64,000 nucleotides of DNA. Source: Nocardia salmonicida NBRC 13393 (lineage in GTDB: Bacteria; Actinomycetota; Actinomycetes; Mycobacteriales; Mycobacteriaceae). Made by a program: the position numbers and the translations under genes. Positions 45,751-55,870 of this stretch are shown here, in pieces (positions within the stretch are counted from its first letter, which is position 1; each line of letters begins with the position of its first letter). Location of the stretch: contig NZ_BDBR01000005.1 of the NCBI RefSeq assembly GCF_001613085.1, forward strand, positions 124,001 through 188,000, in the 5' to 3' direction. The notes below the pieces were generated by a model. That model searched no databases and was not told the origin of the DNA. It worked only from the letters and a program-made list of their open reading frames with translations.

Positions 45751-46455
45751 TTACGGCTGCAGGCGCTCGATCGCTGTGGTCTGCCCGTCGATCCGCACGA
45801 CGATCCGGTTGTGCAACCTGCCGTGCCTGCCCTGCCAGAACTCCACCTCGTCGGGGCGCAGCAGGTAACCGCCCCAGAACGGGGGCACGGGGATGTCGTC
45901 GACCTCGGCGAATCGCGCCGTCGTCTCAGCCAGCACGCGATCGAGTTCGGCTCGCGAGGACACCGGCCGCGACTGCTGTGAAGCCCACGCACCCAGCCGT
46001 GACTCCCGTGGCCGCGCCGCCCAATAGGCCGCGGTCACCTCGGCCGAGACCCGCTCGGTCACGCCGCGCACATGCACCTGCCTGGCCAGCGCGGGCCAGA
46101 CGAAGCTCGCCGCCGCGTACGGATCGGCGGCGAGCTGGGTGCCCTTGGCCGAGTCGTAGTTCGTATAGAAGGTGACGCCCTCGGGCGAGAGTCCTTTGCA
46201 CAGGACCGTGCGCGCCACCGGTCGCGGCGCGGGGCCGGTCAGCGAGACCGTGGCCAGCACCATCGCGTTGGGTTCGGCGACGCCGGCGCCTCGCGCCTGC
46301 TCGATCCAGCTGCGCAGCAACGGTTCCCAGCCACCGGCCACCCAGGTCTCGTCGAGATCGGGTTCGGTGGCGGCGACGATCAGGGGATTGCCGTAGTCGA
46401 CACGCATCGCGGCGAGGTCGGGCGCGGTGGTCGCGGCGGGGTCCAGGTCACGCAT
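45751..46455 (-). CDS. pdxH: pyridoxamine 5'-phosphate oxidase PdxH
   Basis: This 234-residue FMN enzyme makes pyridoxal 5'-phosphate. [20 protein letters not shown] and [20 protein letters not shown] give the FMN site. The [12 protein letters not shown] and [20 protein letters not shown] blocks give the conserved C-terminal substrate site. It is divergent from citA with 76 bases between starts. Confidence 0.95.
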   Translation of the reverse strand: MRDLDPAATTAPDLAAMRVDYGNPLIVAATEPDLDETWVAGGWEPLLRSWIEQARGAGVAEPNAMVLATVSLTGPAPRPVARTVLCKGLSPEGVTFYTNYDSAKGTQLAADPYAAASFVWPALARQVHVRGVTERVSAEVTAAYWAARPRESRLGAWASQQSRPVSSRAELDRVLAETTARFAEVDDIPVPPFWGGYLLRPDEVEFWQGRHGRLHNRIVVRIDGQTTAIERLQP

Positions 46456-46531
46456 AGGGGCGAGATTACTCCGCGGTACGACCGGGTCTAGGGTTCAGAA
46501 ATATCGGCATGCCCCTGCAAGGAGAGTCACC

Positions 46532-47656
46532 ATGACTACCAGCTCGGTACCACAGGATTTCGTCAGCGGATTGGAAGGCGTGGTGGCCTTCACCACCGAC
46601 ATCGCCGAGCCGGACAAGGACGGTGGCGCGCTGCGATATCGCGGCGTCGACATCCAGGATCTGGTCACCGACCAGGTGACTTTCGGCGACGTGTGGGCCC
46701 TGCTGGTCGACGGCGAGTTCGGCCGCGGCCTGCCGCCCGCCGAGCCGTTCCCGCTGCCGGTGCACACCGGCGATGTGCGCGTCGACGTGCAGGCTGGCCT
46801 GGCCATGCTCGCCCCGATCTGGGGCTACGAGCCGCTGCTCGACATCGACGACGAGACCGCCCGCGAGAACCTCGCCCGCGCCTCGGTGATGGCGCTGTCG
46901 TATGTGGCGCAGTCCGCCCGCGGCATCTATCAGCCCGCCGTTCCGCAGCGCAAGATCGACGAGTGCGACACCGTCACCCAGCGGTTCATGACCCGCTGGA
47001 AGGGTGACCCGGACCCACGCCACACCGAGGCGATCGACGCCTACTGGGTGTCGGCGGCCGAGCACGGCATGAACGCCTCCACCTTCACCGCCCGCGTGAT
47101 CGCCTCCACCGGCGCCGACGTGGCGGCGTCGCTGTCCGGCGCGATCGGCGCGATGTCCGGCCCGCTGCACGGCGGCGCCCCGGCTCGCGTGCTGCCGATG
47201 ATCGAGGCCGTCGAGAAGTCGGGTGACGCGCGTGCGCTGGTCAAGGGCATCCTCGACCGCAAAGAGAAGCTGATGGGCTTCGGCCACCGCGTGTACCGCG
47301 CCGAAGACCCGCGCGCCCGCGTGCTCCGCGCCACCGCCCAGCGCCTCGACGCCCCGCGCTTCGAGGTGGCCGCCGCGCTGGAGCAGGCCGCCCTGGCCGA
47401 GCTGCGCGAGCGTCGCCCGGATCGCGCCATCGAGACCAACGTCGAATTCTGGGCCGCGGTCATCCTCGACTTCGCCGAGGTCCCGGCGCACATGATGCCC
47501 GCGATGTTCACCTGTGGCCGGACCGCGGGCTGGTGCGCGCACATCCTCGAGCAGAAGCAGCTGGGCAAGCTCGTCCGCCCCGCCGCGATCTACACCGGGC
47601 CCGGCCCGCGCACCCCGAACGAAGTTCCGGGCTGGTCCACAATCTCGCAGCACTGA
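46532..47656 (+). CDS. citA: citrate synthase 2 (CitA-like)
   Basis: A 374-residue second citrate synthase. It contains ALRYRGVDIQDLV, ALSYVAQSARGIYQ, SGPLHGGAPARVLPMIEAVE (catalytic His), KLMGFGHRVYRAEDPRARVL and NVEFWAAVILDFAEVP (catalytic-Asp region). It is shorter than GltA and resembles mycobacterial CitA (Rv0889c), or may act on propionyl-CoA as a methylcitrate synthase. AGGAG lies 8 bases before the ATG. Confidence 0.93.
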   Translation: MTTSSVPQDFVSGLEGVVAFTTDIAEPDKDGGALRYRGVDIQDLVTDQVTFGDVWALLVDGEFGRGLPPAEPFPLPVHTGDVRVDVQAGLAMLAPIWGYEPLLDIDDETARENLARASVMALSYVAQSARGIYQPAVPQRKIDECDTVTQRFMTRWKGDPDPRHTEAIDAYWVSAAEHGMNASTFTARVIASTGADVAASLSGAIGAMSGPLHGGAPARVLPMIEAVEKSGDARALVKGILDRKEKLMGFGHRVYRAEDPRARVLRATAQRLDAPRFEVAAALEQAALAELRERRPDRAIETNVEFWAAVILDFAEVPAHMMPAMFTCGRTAGWCAHILEQKQLGKLVRPAAIYTGPGPRTPNEVPGWSTISQH

Positions 47657-47806
47657 GTCGGCTGAACCGGGCGCCGGATCATCGACGCTCGGTTCACTCT
47701 CAGCTACTTGTCATCTCTAATGATTGATCTGCGCGTATGCGTCCGACGCGCGCAGGAGCCGGATCGGCGATAACATCCCAGCGAACATGTTCGTGAGGGG
47801 TGGATT

Positions 47807-48673
47807 GTGGTCAGCAACGGTTTGTCGCGGCGCCGACTGTTCGGCGCCTGCGCCGCTCTGACCGCCGGTTTCGCTACGGGATGCGCTGTCGCACAAGGTG
47901 ATTCGGTTGCTTCTGAGATGACGAGCCGCACCGTTCCACCGGCGAGCGCACACCCGATCGCCACTCCCCAGGCTGTGCCACCCCTTTTCCCTGCCCAGGT
48001 GGCAGCCCGACACGCAGGCACGATCCCGCATCAGTGGGGCGTCGACCTGCCCGGCATCACCAGCAGCTTCCCCGCGGGCGGCAAACAGTTCGCGCTCACT
48101 CTCGACGCGTGCGGCGGCCCGGGCAACAGCGATATCGACCAGGCACTGATCGACCTGCTGATCGCCGAGCAGGTGCCTGCCACCCTGTTTCTCAACAAAC
48201 GCTGGGTCGATGCCGATCCGGGCCGGGTGCAGCGGCTCGCCGCGAATCCACTGTTCGAGCTGGCCAATCATGGTGCCGCCCACAAACCCCTGTCGGTTTC
48301 GGGGCACTCGGCCTACAAGATCGCGGGCACGGGTTCGGCCGAGGAGGCCGCGTACGAGGTGTGGGACAACCATCAACGACTCACCGAACTCACCGGCCGC
48401 GCGCCCCGCTTCTTCCGCGCGGGCACGGCCCACTACGACGAAGTGGCGGTCGCGATCGTCCACGAATTGGGTGAGACCCCACTGGGTTTCACCGTGAATG
48501 TCGACTTCGGCGCGACGGCCTCATCAGCGCAGGTCAAGCGCGCCATGAGCGCGGCCGCTCCCGGTGGTATCGCCCTGGCCCACATGCACCGCCCGCGCTC
48601 GGGCACCGCCGCGGGCATGGCCGCCGCACTCCCGGCCCTGCGGGCCGCGGGCTTCACCTTCGTCCACCTCTGA
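47807..48673 (+). CDS. Tat-exported polysaccharide deacetylase-fold protein
   Basis: This 288-residue protein has a twin-arginine signal (SRRRLFGACAALTAGFATGC) whose end is also a possible lipobox. A NodB-like domain follows: ALTLDACGGPGNSDIDQALI, ATLFLNKRWVDA, ELANHGAAHKPLS (metal His pair) and HMHRP near the end. The DAC in place of the usual DDG is seen in one subgroup. It probably modifies cell-wall glycans. GTG start with GAGGGG upstream. Confidence 0.85.
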   Translation: MVSNGLSRRRLFGACAALTAGFATGCAVAQGDSVASEMTSRTVPPASAHPIATPQAVPPLFPAQVAARHAGTIPHQWGVDLPGITSSFPAGGKQFALTLDACGGPGNSDIDQALIDLLIAEQVPATLFLNKRWVDADPGRVQRLAANPLFELANHGAAHKPLSVSGHSAYKIAGTGSAEEAAYEVWDNHQRLTELTGRAPRFFRAGTAHYDEVAVAIVHELGETPLGFTVNVDFGATASSAQVKRAMSAAAPGGIALAHMHRPRSGTAAGMAAALPALRAAGFTFVHL

Positions 48674-48703
48674 CGAGTCGGCACGACTCCTCCTGGTGCG
48701 GCG

Positions 48704-49342
48704 CTAGCGAGTCAGCGCCTCGAAGTCGAGCGCGACCGAAGCTCCCCGATCGACGGTGAAGAACGCGGCCGCCAACCGGGTCCCGAGTTCGATCTGCCCG
48801 ACCGCCGACAGCGGCACCGGCTGAATCAACCGCACCCGCCACGGCAACGGCTCGTCCCAGGCCCGCATCTCCAGATCGAGCCGGAGCACCGGATCGTCGC
48901 GCCCCGTGTAATCGGCCGCGATCGGCGCCACCGCGAGCACCGTCGCCTCGGCCCGCCGCCCATTCGCCAAGATCTTGGCCGCCGCCTTACGCCCCGATTC
49001 CGGCACCTCGGGCACGAACAGCACCACTCGCTCCCGGTCCCCGGGGTCTACTCGACAGCCGACCACGTCGCCGGTCTGCATCCACTCGAGATCCTGGCTA
49101 CGCACCCGTTGCCGAACCCGCGCGTCGTAGGCCAACTCCCCCGGCACCGAAACCCGCACGCTGAACCGGTACCCGCCCTCGCCACGCCGAGTCCGCACCG
49201 ACAGCACACTCGCCATCGCGGGCAGCCCCCTGATCAGCAGTTCCCGCCTGCCGCTCTCCGACAGCAACCCCGGCCGCCTCCCGAACGCCCAGGCACACCG
49301 GTCGAGCAGGGTCCGACCCGAGTCGGCCACAACGAGGCTCAT
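48704..49342 (-). CDS. conserved hypothetical protein
   Basis: A 212-residue soluble protein beginning MSLVVADSGRTLLDRCAWAF with no signal or helix. It looks beta-rich (ASVLSVRTRRGEGGYRFSVR, VVGCRVDPGDRERVVLFVPE, WRVRLIQPVPLSAVGQIELG). No motif points to a function. ATG 49342 is chosen since upstream in-frame codons look non-coding. Confidence 0.6.
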   Translation of the reverse strand: MSLVVADSGRTLLDRCAWAFGRRPGLLSESGRRELLIRGLPAMASVLSVRTRRGEGGYRFSVRVSVPGELAYDARVRQRVRSQDLEWMQTGDVVGCRVDPGDRERVVLFVPEVPESGRKAAAKILANGRRAEATVLAVAPIAADYTGRDDPVLRLDLEMRAWDEPLPWRVRLIQPVPLSAVGQIELGTRLAAAFFTVDRGASVALDFEALTR

Positions 49343-49409
49343 GGCAGCAGAGTAATGCGAACGCCCTTCGCGCAAGAGCGAATTCCCCGCACTCACCGCA
49401 TCCGCGTGG

Positions 49410-51339
<1,930 letters not shown>

Positions 51340-51652
51340 GATAAGACCGACATCGGGCCGGTGTGCGGCGGACTTTTTTCGGTTCGCGGCACACCGGCCT
51401 TCTTTGTCATGACTGCACACATTCGCAATATTCGCCGAGTTTCGACAGATCTCGGTACCGAGATTTGATGTTGATCTATCACCAAAACCCCTGTACACAA
51501 GCCGAATTCGTTGGGTGAGCCGCTCAGATTAGCCCCCTGGGCAGCCTTGGCGCGCGATTTAAGTCGTGCGTGTCTGCTGCCACGGCCAAGTAATGTGCAC
51601 TACTGTCTAGGAAAGTGGGCGGTGTCGTAGCCGACGCGATAGGGAGGTAACG
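51340..51652. promoter_or_regulatory. serC terminator and sepH leader region
   Basis: These 313 bases hold no gene I can support. At the left is a terminator hairpin. A perfect 16-base palindrome, ATCTCGGTACCGAGAT, lies at 51449-51464. The sepH promoter must lie in the rest. The ribosome site GGGAGG is at 51642-51647. Confidence 0.6.
51356..51399 (+). terminator. terminator after serC
   Basis: GGCCGGTGTGC pairs with GCACACCGGCC (11 bases) and is followed by TTCTTT. The loop itself contains a TTTTTT run. Confidence 0.8.
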
Positions 51653-52669
51653 GTGCGTGAACTTCGAGTGATCGGGGTGACGCCCGACTCCACGCACATC
51701 GTGTGCAGCGACACCGAGTCCGGTACCAAGTTCCGGTTGCCCGCCGACGACAAGCTCCGCGCGGCGGCGCGCGGCGACCTCGCACGATTCGGCCAGATCG
51801 AGATCGAAACGGAGGCGACTATGCGTCCTCGCGATATCCAGGCCCGTATTCGCGCTGGAGCGTCCGTCGAGCAGGTCACGGCAGAGTCCGGCATGCCGGA
51901 ATCCAAAGTCGAACGATTCGCCTACCCCGTCTTGCTCGAGCGTGCGCGCGCAGCCGAATTGGCGCAGAAGGCGCACCCGGTGCGCCCCGACGGCCCCTCG
52001 GTGGAAACGCTGCACGAGATCGTCACCGCGGCCTTCACCGAGCGCGGCCACACCATCGAACAGGCCGAGTGGGATGCCTGGAAAGACGAAAAGGGTTTCT
52101 GGGTCGCCCAATTGCAGTGGCGCCACGGTCACTCCGAGATCGCCGCGCACTGGCGCTACCAGCCCGACGCGCACGGCGGCTCGGTGTCCCCGCTCGACGA
52201 CCCGGCCAACGATCTGATCGATCCCGACTTCGGCCGCGCGCTGCGTGGGCTGGCGACGATCCTGCCCACGCCGGTTCCGGCCGCCTCGCCGGTGCCGGAG
52301 CCGCCGACCTCGGTGGAGCCGCGTCCGCGCGAGCAGATCGCCGCACCGGCGGCCCGGCCGCAGAGTCGGCCCGCGCCGAACGTGGACGAGTACTACGAGC
52401 AGCGTCAGGTCGCGGCAGGCGGTGGGACGGCGGCGATTCCGGCCGCACCCATCCCCACGGCGCCGATTCCCGCTGCCGCTCCGAAGCCCGCTGCCCCGAT
52501 TCCTGCCGTGCCCGCCGCGCCGAGTCAGCCTGCGGCGCAACAGGAGAAGCCCGCTGAGGAGCCCGCGGTCGAGAAGCCCGCACCCAAGCCCGCACGCACC
52601 AAGCGCGGTAAGGCGCCCATGCCGTCGTGGGAGGACGTCCTGCTGGGCGTCCGCAGCTCCGGGAACTAA
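51653..52669 (+). CDS. sepH: septation protein SepH (DUF3071)
   Basis: This 338-residue protein opens with the DUF3071 domain (RELRVIGVTPDSTHIVCSDT, then PADDKLRAAARGDLARFG). A helix-turn-helix follows (RPRDIQARIRAGASVEQVTA, then SGMPESKVERFA, about 58-92). A long Pro/Ala-rich linker ends in the conserved PSWEDVLLGVRSSG motif. SepH binds FtsZ and promotes Z-ring assembly in Streptomyces and mycobacteria. GTG start with GGGAGG 5 bases upstream. Confidence 0.93.
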   Translation: MRELRVIGVTPDSTHIVCSDTESGTKFRLPADDKLRAAARGDLARFGQIEIETEATMRPRDIQARIRAGASVEQVTAESGMPESKVERFAYPVLLERARAAELAQKAHPVRPDGPSVETLHEIVTAAFTERGHTIEQAEWDAWKDEKGFWVAQLQWRHGHSEIAAHWRYQPDAHGGSVSPLDDPANDLIDPDFGRALRGLATILPTPVPAASPVPEPPTSVEPRPREQIAAPAARPQSRPAPNVDEYYEQRQVAAGGGTAAIPAAPIPTAPIPAAAPKPAAPIPAVPAAPSQPAAQQEKPAEEPAVEKPAPKPARTKRGKAPMPSWEDVLLGVRSSGN

Positions 52670-52676
52670 CCGAACT

Positions 52677-52709
52677 CCGAGATCTCGTCAATACCCCGAG
52701 ATCTCGTCA
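52677..52709. repeat. two direct copies of a palindromic 14-mer
   Basis: CCGAGATCTCGTCA occurs at 52677-52690 and again at 52696-52709. Each copy contains the palindrome CGAGATCTCG. They lie just after sepH and could be protein sites or a weak terminator. Confidence 0.6.
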
Positions 52710-52847
52710 GCACATGGGTAACTCACCGGGTACGAGCTGAGGTAACACACACACCTCCGTCAGCCGCAGACGCCGTCGTGCTACCCACCTAGATCTGGCT
52801 TGAATACGCGGAGTGGCGGACAAGGTGGCGGACAAGGAGGCGGAACA

Positions 52848-53579
52848 GTGGCTTCTACGCTCTGGTACGTCGATACCACTGATCCTGTTGCCGTCCTGAA
52901 AAGTCAGGTCGAGGCGGATCCTGTCGCGGCGGCGGCGTTGGCCGGGCAGCTGTACGCCGACCACGACGTTCGGCCGCACATGGTCGGGACGCTGGCCGGG
53001 TGCGCCGCACCGGATCGGGACGAGGTCTACATCGGGTGCTATCCTGGACTGACCGTGGTGTGCACGGCCGAGGCCGCGCTGGTTCGGCCGACGAAACTGC
53101 CCGAACTGCTGGTGCGACCGCTCGCTTCCGAGCACACCTATCTCGTGTCCTACGACGCGAAACTGCACTGGGGCGCGTTCGCGCATTGGGAGCGCGGCGA
53201 ATTCCGGCGGTCGTTCAGTTCCACCCGGGTGGACATTCTCGAGAACGAGGGGCTCCCGATGGTGTGGGAGCGGACGTTCTGGGCGGGTGAGCATCCGGTG
53301 CCGTGGCGGGGCGAGGACCATCCCGAACCGCAATCGCTGCCGTTCGATCCACCCGATTTCGCCGACGCCGCCAATGACGAATGGCTCGGTTTCCGCTACC
53401 TGGCCCCGGCCGCTCCCGGGCAGCCCGCCCCCGTCGACCTGGCGGTCTGCGGTTTCACGCTCTATCCGAAAGGCCAGGCGCCCGAACAAAAGCACGTGCC
53501 GATGGGTCGCCCCGGTGCGGCGACGCGGCGTAAGCGCGGATTCTTCGGGTGGCTGCACGGCGCCGATCGGGTGGTGTGA
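52848..53579 (+). CDS. DUF6928 family protein
   Basis: This 243-residue soluble protein begins ASTLWYVDTTDPVAVLKSQ. It contains YIGCYPGLTVVCTAEAALVR, HTYLVSYDAKLHWGAFAHWE and the LPMVWERTFWAGEHP block that I associate with DUF6928, a family of unknown role. The basic tail is GAATRRKRGFFGWLHG. GTG 52848 is chosen because AAGGAGG lies just upstream. Confidence 0.75.
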   Translation: MASTLWYVDTTDPVAVLKSQVEADPVAAAALAGQLYADHDVRPHMVGTLAGCAAPDRDEVYIGCYPGLTVVCTAEAALVRPTKLPELLVRPLASEHTYLVSYDAKLHWGAFAHWERGEFRRSFSSTRVDILENEGLPMVWERTFWAGEHPVPWRGEDHPEPQSLPFDPPDFADAANDEWLGFRYLAPAAPGQPAPVDLAVCGFTLYPKGQAPEQKHVPMGRPGAATRRKRGFFGWLHGADRVV

Positions 53580-53582
53580 CCC

Positions 53583-53882
53583 TCAGCTGATCACATAGAC
53601 GGTCGCGGCGATCCAGCCGAGCACCACCGCCGCCGCCGCACCGGCCAGCACCCACCGCACCACCGGCGTGAACCGCCATCGCCACGCCGTCGGCGCCACC
53701 CCACCCGCCGCTACCACGTTCACCCCGATCGCCAGCAGCGGATTGACCGCGGCGAGCGCACAGCCGAAGGCGTACACCGCGACCCCGCCGAGCAACGCGA
53801 CCAGCACGACAACGGTGCCGCCCGCCACCCACGGCACCGAATCCGCTTGGGCCCGATAGGGGCCGTCGCATTCCTGGCTCAT
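53583..53882 (-). CDS. DUF2537 membrane protein
   Basis: This 99-residue protein has three membrane helices ([60 protein letters not shown]). The helix-WRWR-helix pattern is typical of DUF2537. The ATG overlaps the RNA methyltransferase stop (ATGA), so it is second in that operon. Role unknown. Confidence 0.85.
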   Translation of the reverse strand: MSQECDGPYRAQADSVPWVAGGTVVVLVALLGGVAVYAFGCALAAVNPLLAIGVNVVAAGGVAPTAWRWRFTPVVRWVLAGAAAAVVLGWIAATVYVIS

Positions 53883-54682
53883 GACCTGCGCACTCGTTCG
53901 TAGAACGCCATCGCCGCCGCGGTCGCGACATTGAGCGAATCGGTGCCGGGTGACATCGGGATCCGCGCACGGATATCGGTGGCGCGCATGGCCTCTTCGG
54001 TCAAGCCGGGGCCTTCGGCGCCGAGCAGCAGCGCCACCCGCTCCCCCGTCATCGCCGTCGCCAGATTGACCGCTTCGGGATTCGGCGTCAATGCGATGAT
54101 CTGGAATCCCTTGTTCCGCACGAGGTCGAGACCTTCGGGCCACTGCGGCAATTGCGCGAACGGCACCCGGAGCACATGCCCCATCGATACCCGGACCGCC
54201 CGCCGATAGAGCGGGTCGGCGCACCGGTCGCCGAACAGCACCGCATCCGCGCCGAGGCCCGCGGCGTTGCGGAACATCGAACCCAGGTTCTCGTGATCGT
54301 TGACGCCTTCCAGCACCGCCACCGTGCGCGCGCCGTCGAGCACCTCGTCGACCGTCAAGTCCGCTGGACGCGGCGCGACGGCGAGCACGCCGCGATTGAG
54401 ATGAAAGCCGACCACCTCGGCCATCACCTCCGCACTCGCGCGGTAGTACGGCAGATCACGATCGGCGAGATCATCGGCGAGGGTCTCGAAGCGCTTCCCG
54501 ACCCCGAGCAGCGCGTTAGGCGTGAACCGCGAGTCGAGCATCCGCTGGACGACCACGACGCCCTCGGCGATGACCAGGCCCTTGCGGCCCGGCAGGTCCG
54601 GCCTGCGGTCGGCATTGGACAGGTCACGGAAGTCGTCGACGCGCGGGTCGGTGGGGTCGTCGATATCGATCACTTCGGCCAC
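53879..54682 (-). CDS. TrmH/SpoU-family RNA 2'-O-methyltransferase
   Basis: This 267-residue SPOUT methyltransferase has an N-terminal RNA-binding domain (about 1-100). The three SpoU motifs follow: VNDHENLGSMFRNAAGLGA, LLLGAEGPGLT and SLNVATAAAMAFYER, which form the SAM-binding knot. It methylates rRNA or tRNA; target not determinable. It resembles mycobacterial Rv0881 by position. It is coupled to the DUF2537 gene by ATGA. Confidence 0.92.
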   Translation of the reverse strand: MAEVIDIDDPTDPRVDDFRDLSNADRRPDLPGRKGLVIAEGVVVVQRMLDSRFTPNALLGVGKRFETLADDLADRDLPYYRASAEVMAEVVGFHLNRGVLAVAPRPADLTVDEVLDGARTVAVLEGVNDHENLGSMFRNAAGLGADAVLFGDRCADPLYRRAVRVSMGHVLRVPFAQLPQWPEGLDLVRNKGFQIIALTPNPEAVNLATAMTGERVALLLGAEGPGLTEEAMRATDIRARIPMSPGTDSLNVATAAAMAFYERVRRS

Positions 54683-54707
54683 CGGCTAATCCTGGCATGC
54701 TGGAAGC

Positions 54708-55100
54708 ATGAAGATTGTCCAGTTGATCTTGAACGTGCTCTGGGTGGTGCTGTGCGGATTCTGGATGGCGCTGGGGTACCTGCTCGCGGCACTGATCTGT
54801 TTCATCCTGATCATCACCATCCCGTTCGGGATAGCCTCGCTGCGCCTGGCCGGGTACGTGCTGTGGCCGTTCGGACGCACGGTGGTCGACAAACCGAGCG
54901 CGGGTGCGGGCTCGCTGATCGGCAATGTGATCTGGTTCGTCTTCGCGGGCTGGTGGCTGGCGTTGGGCCATGTGTTCACCAGCATCGCGCTGGCGGTGAC
55001 GATCATCGGGCTGCCGTTCGCCTGGGCGAATCTCAAGCTGGTGCCACTGTCGTTGTTCCCGCTCGGCCATGACGTGGTGTCGGCCGACGCGGTGCGTTAG
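54708..55100 (+). CDS. YccF-domain membrane protein
   Basis: This 130-residue inner-membrane protein has two YccF repeats, each with the IPFG/LPFAWANLKL loop: ICFILIITIPFGIASLRLAG and AVTIIGLPFAWANLKLVPLS. About four helices. Function unknown in the family. It starts 25 bases from the divergent methyltransferase gene. Confidence 0.9.
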   Translation: MKIVQLILNVLWVVLCGFWMALGYLLAALICFILIITIPFGIASLRLAGYVLWPFGRTVVDKPSAGAGSLIGNVIWFVFAGWWLALGHVFTSIALAVTIIGLPFAWANLKLVPLSLFPLGHDVVSADAVR

Positions 55101-55109
55101 GCGAGCCGA

Positions 55110-55547
55110 TCACTCCGATTCGGCGACGATCTGGTTCATGATGCCGACGGCTTCCCCGAGCACCGCGATCTGCTCGGGGCGCAGTCCGGCGAGCTGACCG
55201 GTCATCCATACCTCGCGGGCATTGGTCTCGTCGGCGATCAGCGCGCGGCCTGCGGGCGAGAGCGAGACGATGATCTGCCTGCCGTCGGTCGGGTGCGGGC
55301 GGCGTTGGACCAGGTCGAGGTCGGTGAGCGAGGCGATGACGCGGGTCATCGACGGTGGTTGCACGCGTTCCTTACCTGCCAGCGCGCCGGGCGTCATCGC
55401 GCCATCACGAGCCAGCGTCGCCAGAGCCGACAGCTGAGTAAGCGAGATCTGCGCGTCGGAACGGCGTCCGCGCAGGTGTCTCGTGAGCCGCACGACAGCC
55501 AGCGAAAGGTCACCGGCCAGGGAGCGGACGTCCGATGGCGTTGTCAC
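55110..55547 (-). CDS. MarR-family regulator (Rv0880-like)
   Basis: This 145-residue protein has a MarR winged helix: LTQLSALATLARDGAMTPGA, then RVQPPSMTRVIASLTDLDLV and RRPHPTDGRQIIVSLSPAGR (wing). It resembles mycobacterial Rv0880 in sequence and position. GTG 55547 gives the usual MarR length; the longer open frame upstream looks non-coding. Confidence 0.88.
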   Translation of the reverse strand: MTTPSDVRSLAGDLSLAVVRLTRHLRGRRSDAQISLTQLSALATLARDGAMTPGALAGKERVQPPSMTRVIASLTDLDLVQRRPHPTDGRQIIVSLSPAGRALIADETNAREVWMTGQLAGLRPEQIAVLGEAVGIMNQIVAESE

Positions 55548-55609
55548 AGTGCAGAACTCTACGGTAAATCCGGCTGGGCTGACGGGTTTCACACCGCTAC
55601 TGTTTGGGT

Positions 55610-55870
55610 ATGGATGCCGGACCTGTCAGTCCCGAGATACCTCAACTGCCCCGAATCCTGGTCGACCCGCGCCCCGTAGTGCTGGGTGGCTTCGCCCTGT
55701 GGGCCATCGCGACCGTGGTCGTGTGGATGAACGAGAGCTGGGCCGATGCCCTCCCGGTGTGCCTGATGGGGCTCGTGGTGGGCGTGCTTGGGTCGTCGAT
55801 CTTCCTCGCGCAGCGGCGTTCCGCGCGACGTGGCGACAAGGGCGCCCAGGTGGGACTCGACACCGACTAG
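55610..55870 (+). CDS. DUF2530 membrane protein
   Basis: This 86-residue protein has two helices (VVLGGFALWAIATVVVWMNE; ALPVCLMGLVVGVLGSSIFL) and the conserved end QRRSARRGDKGAQVGLD typical of DUF2530. Unknown function. The last 4 bases overlap the convergent ceramidase stop. Confidence 0.85.
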   Translation: MDAGPVSPEIPQLPRILVDPRPVVLGGFALWAIATVVVWMNESWADALPVCLMGLVVGVLGSSIFLAQRRSARRGDKGAQVGLDTD

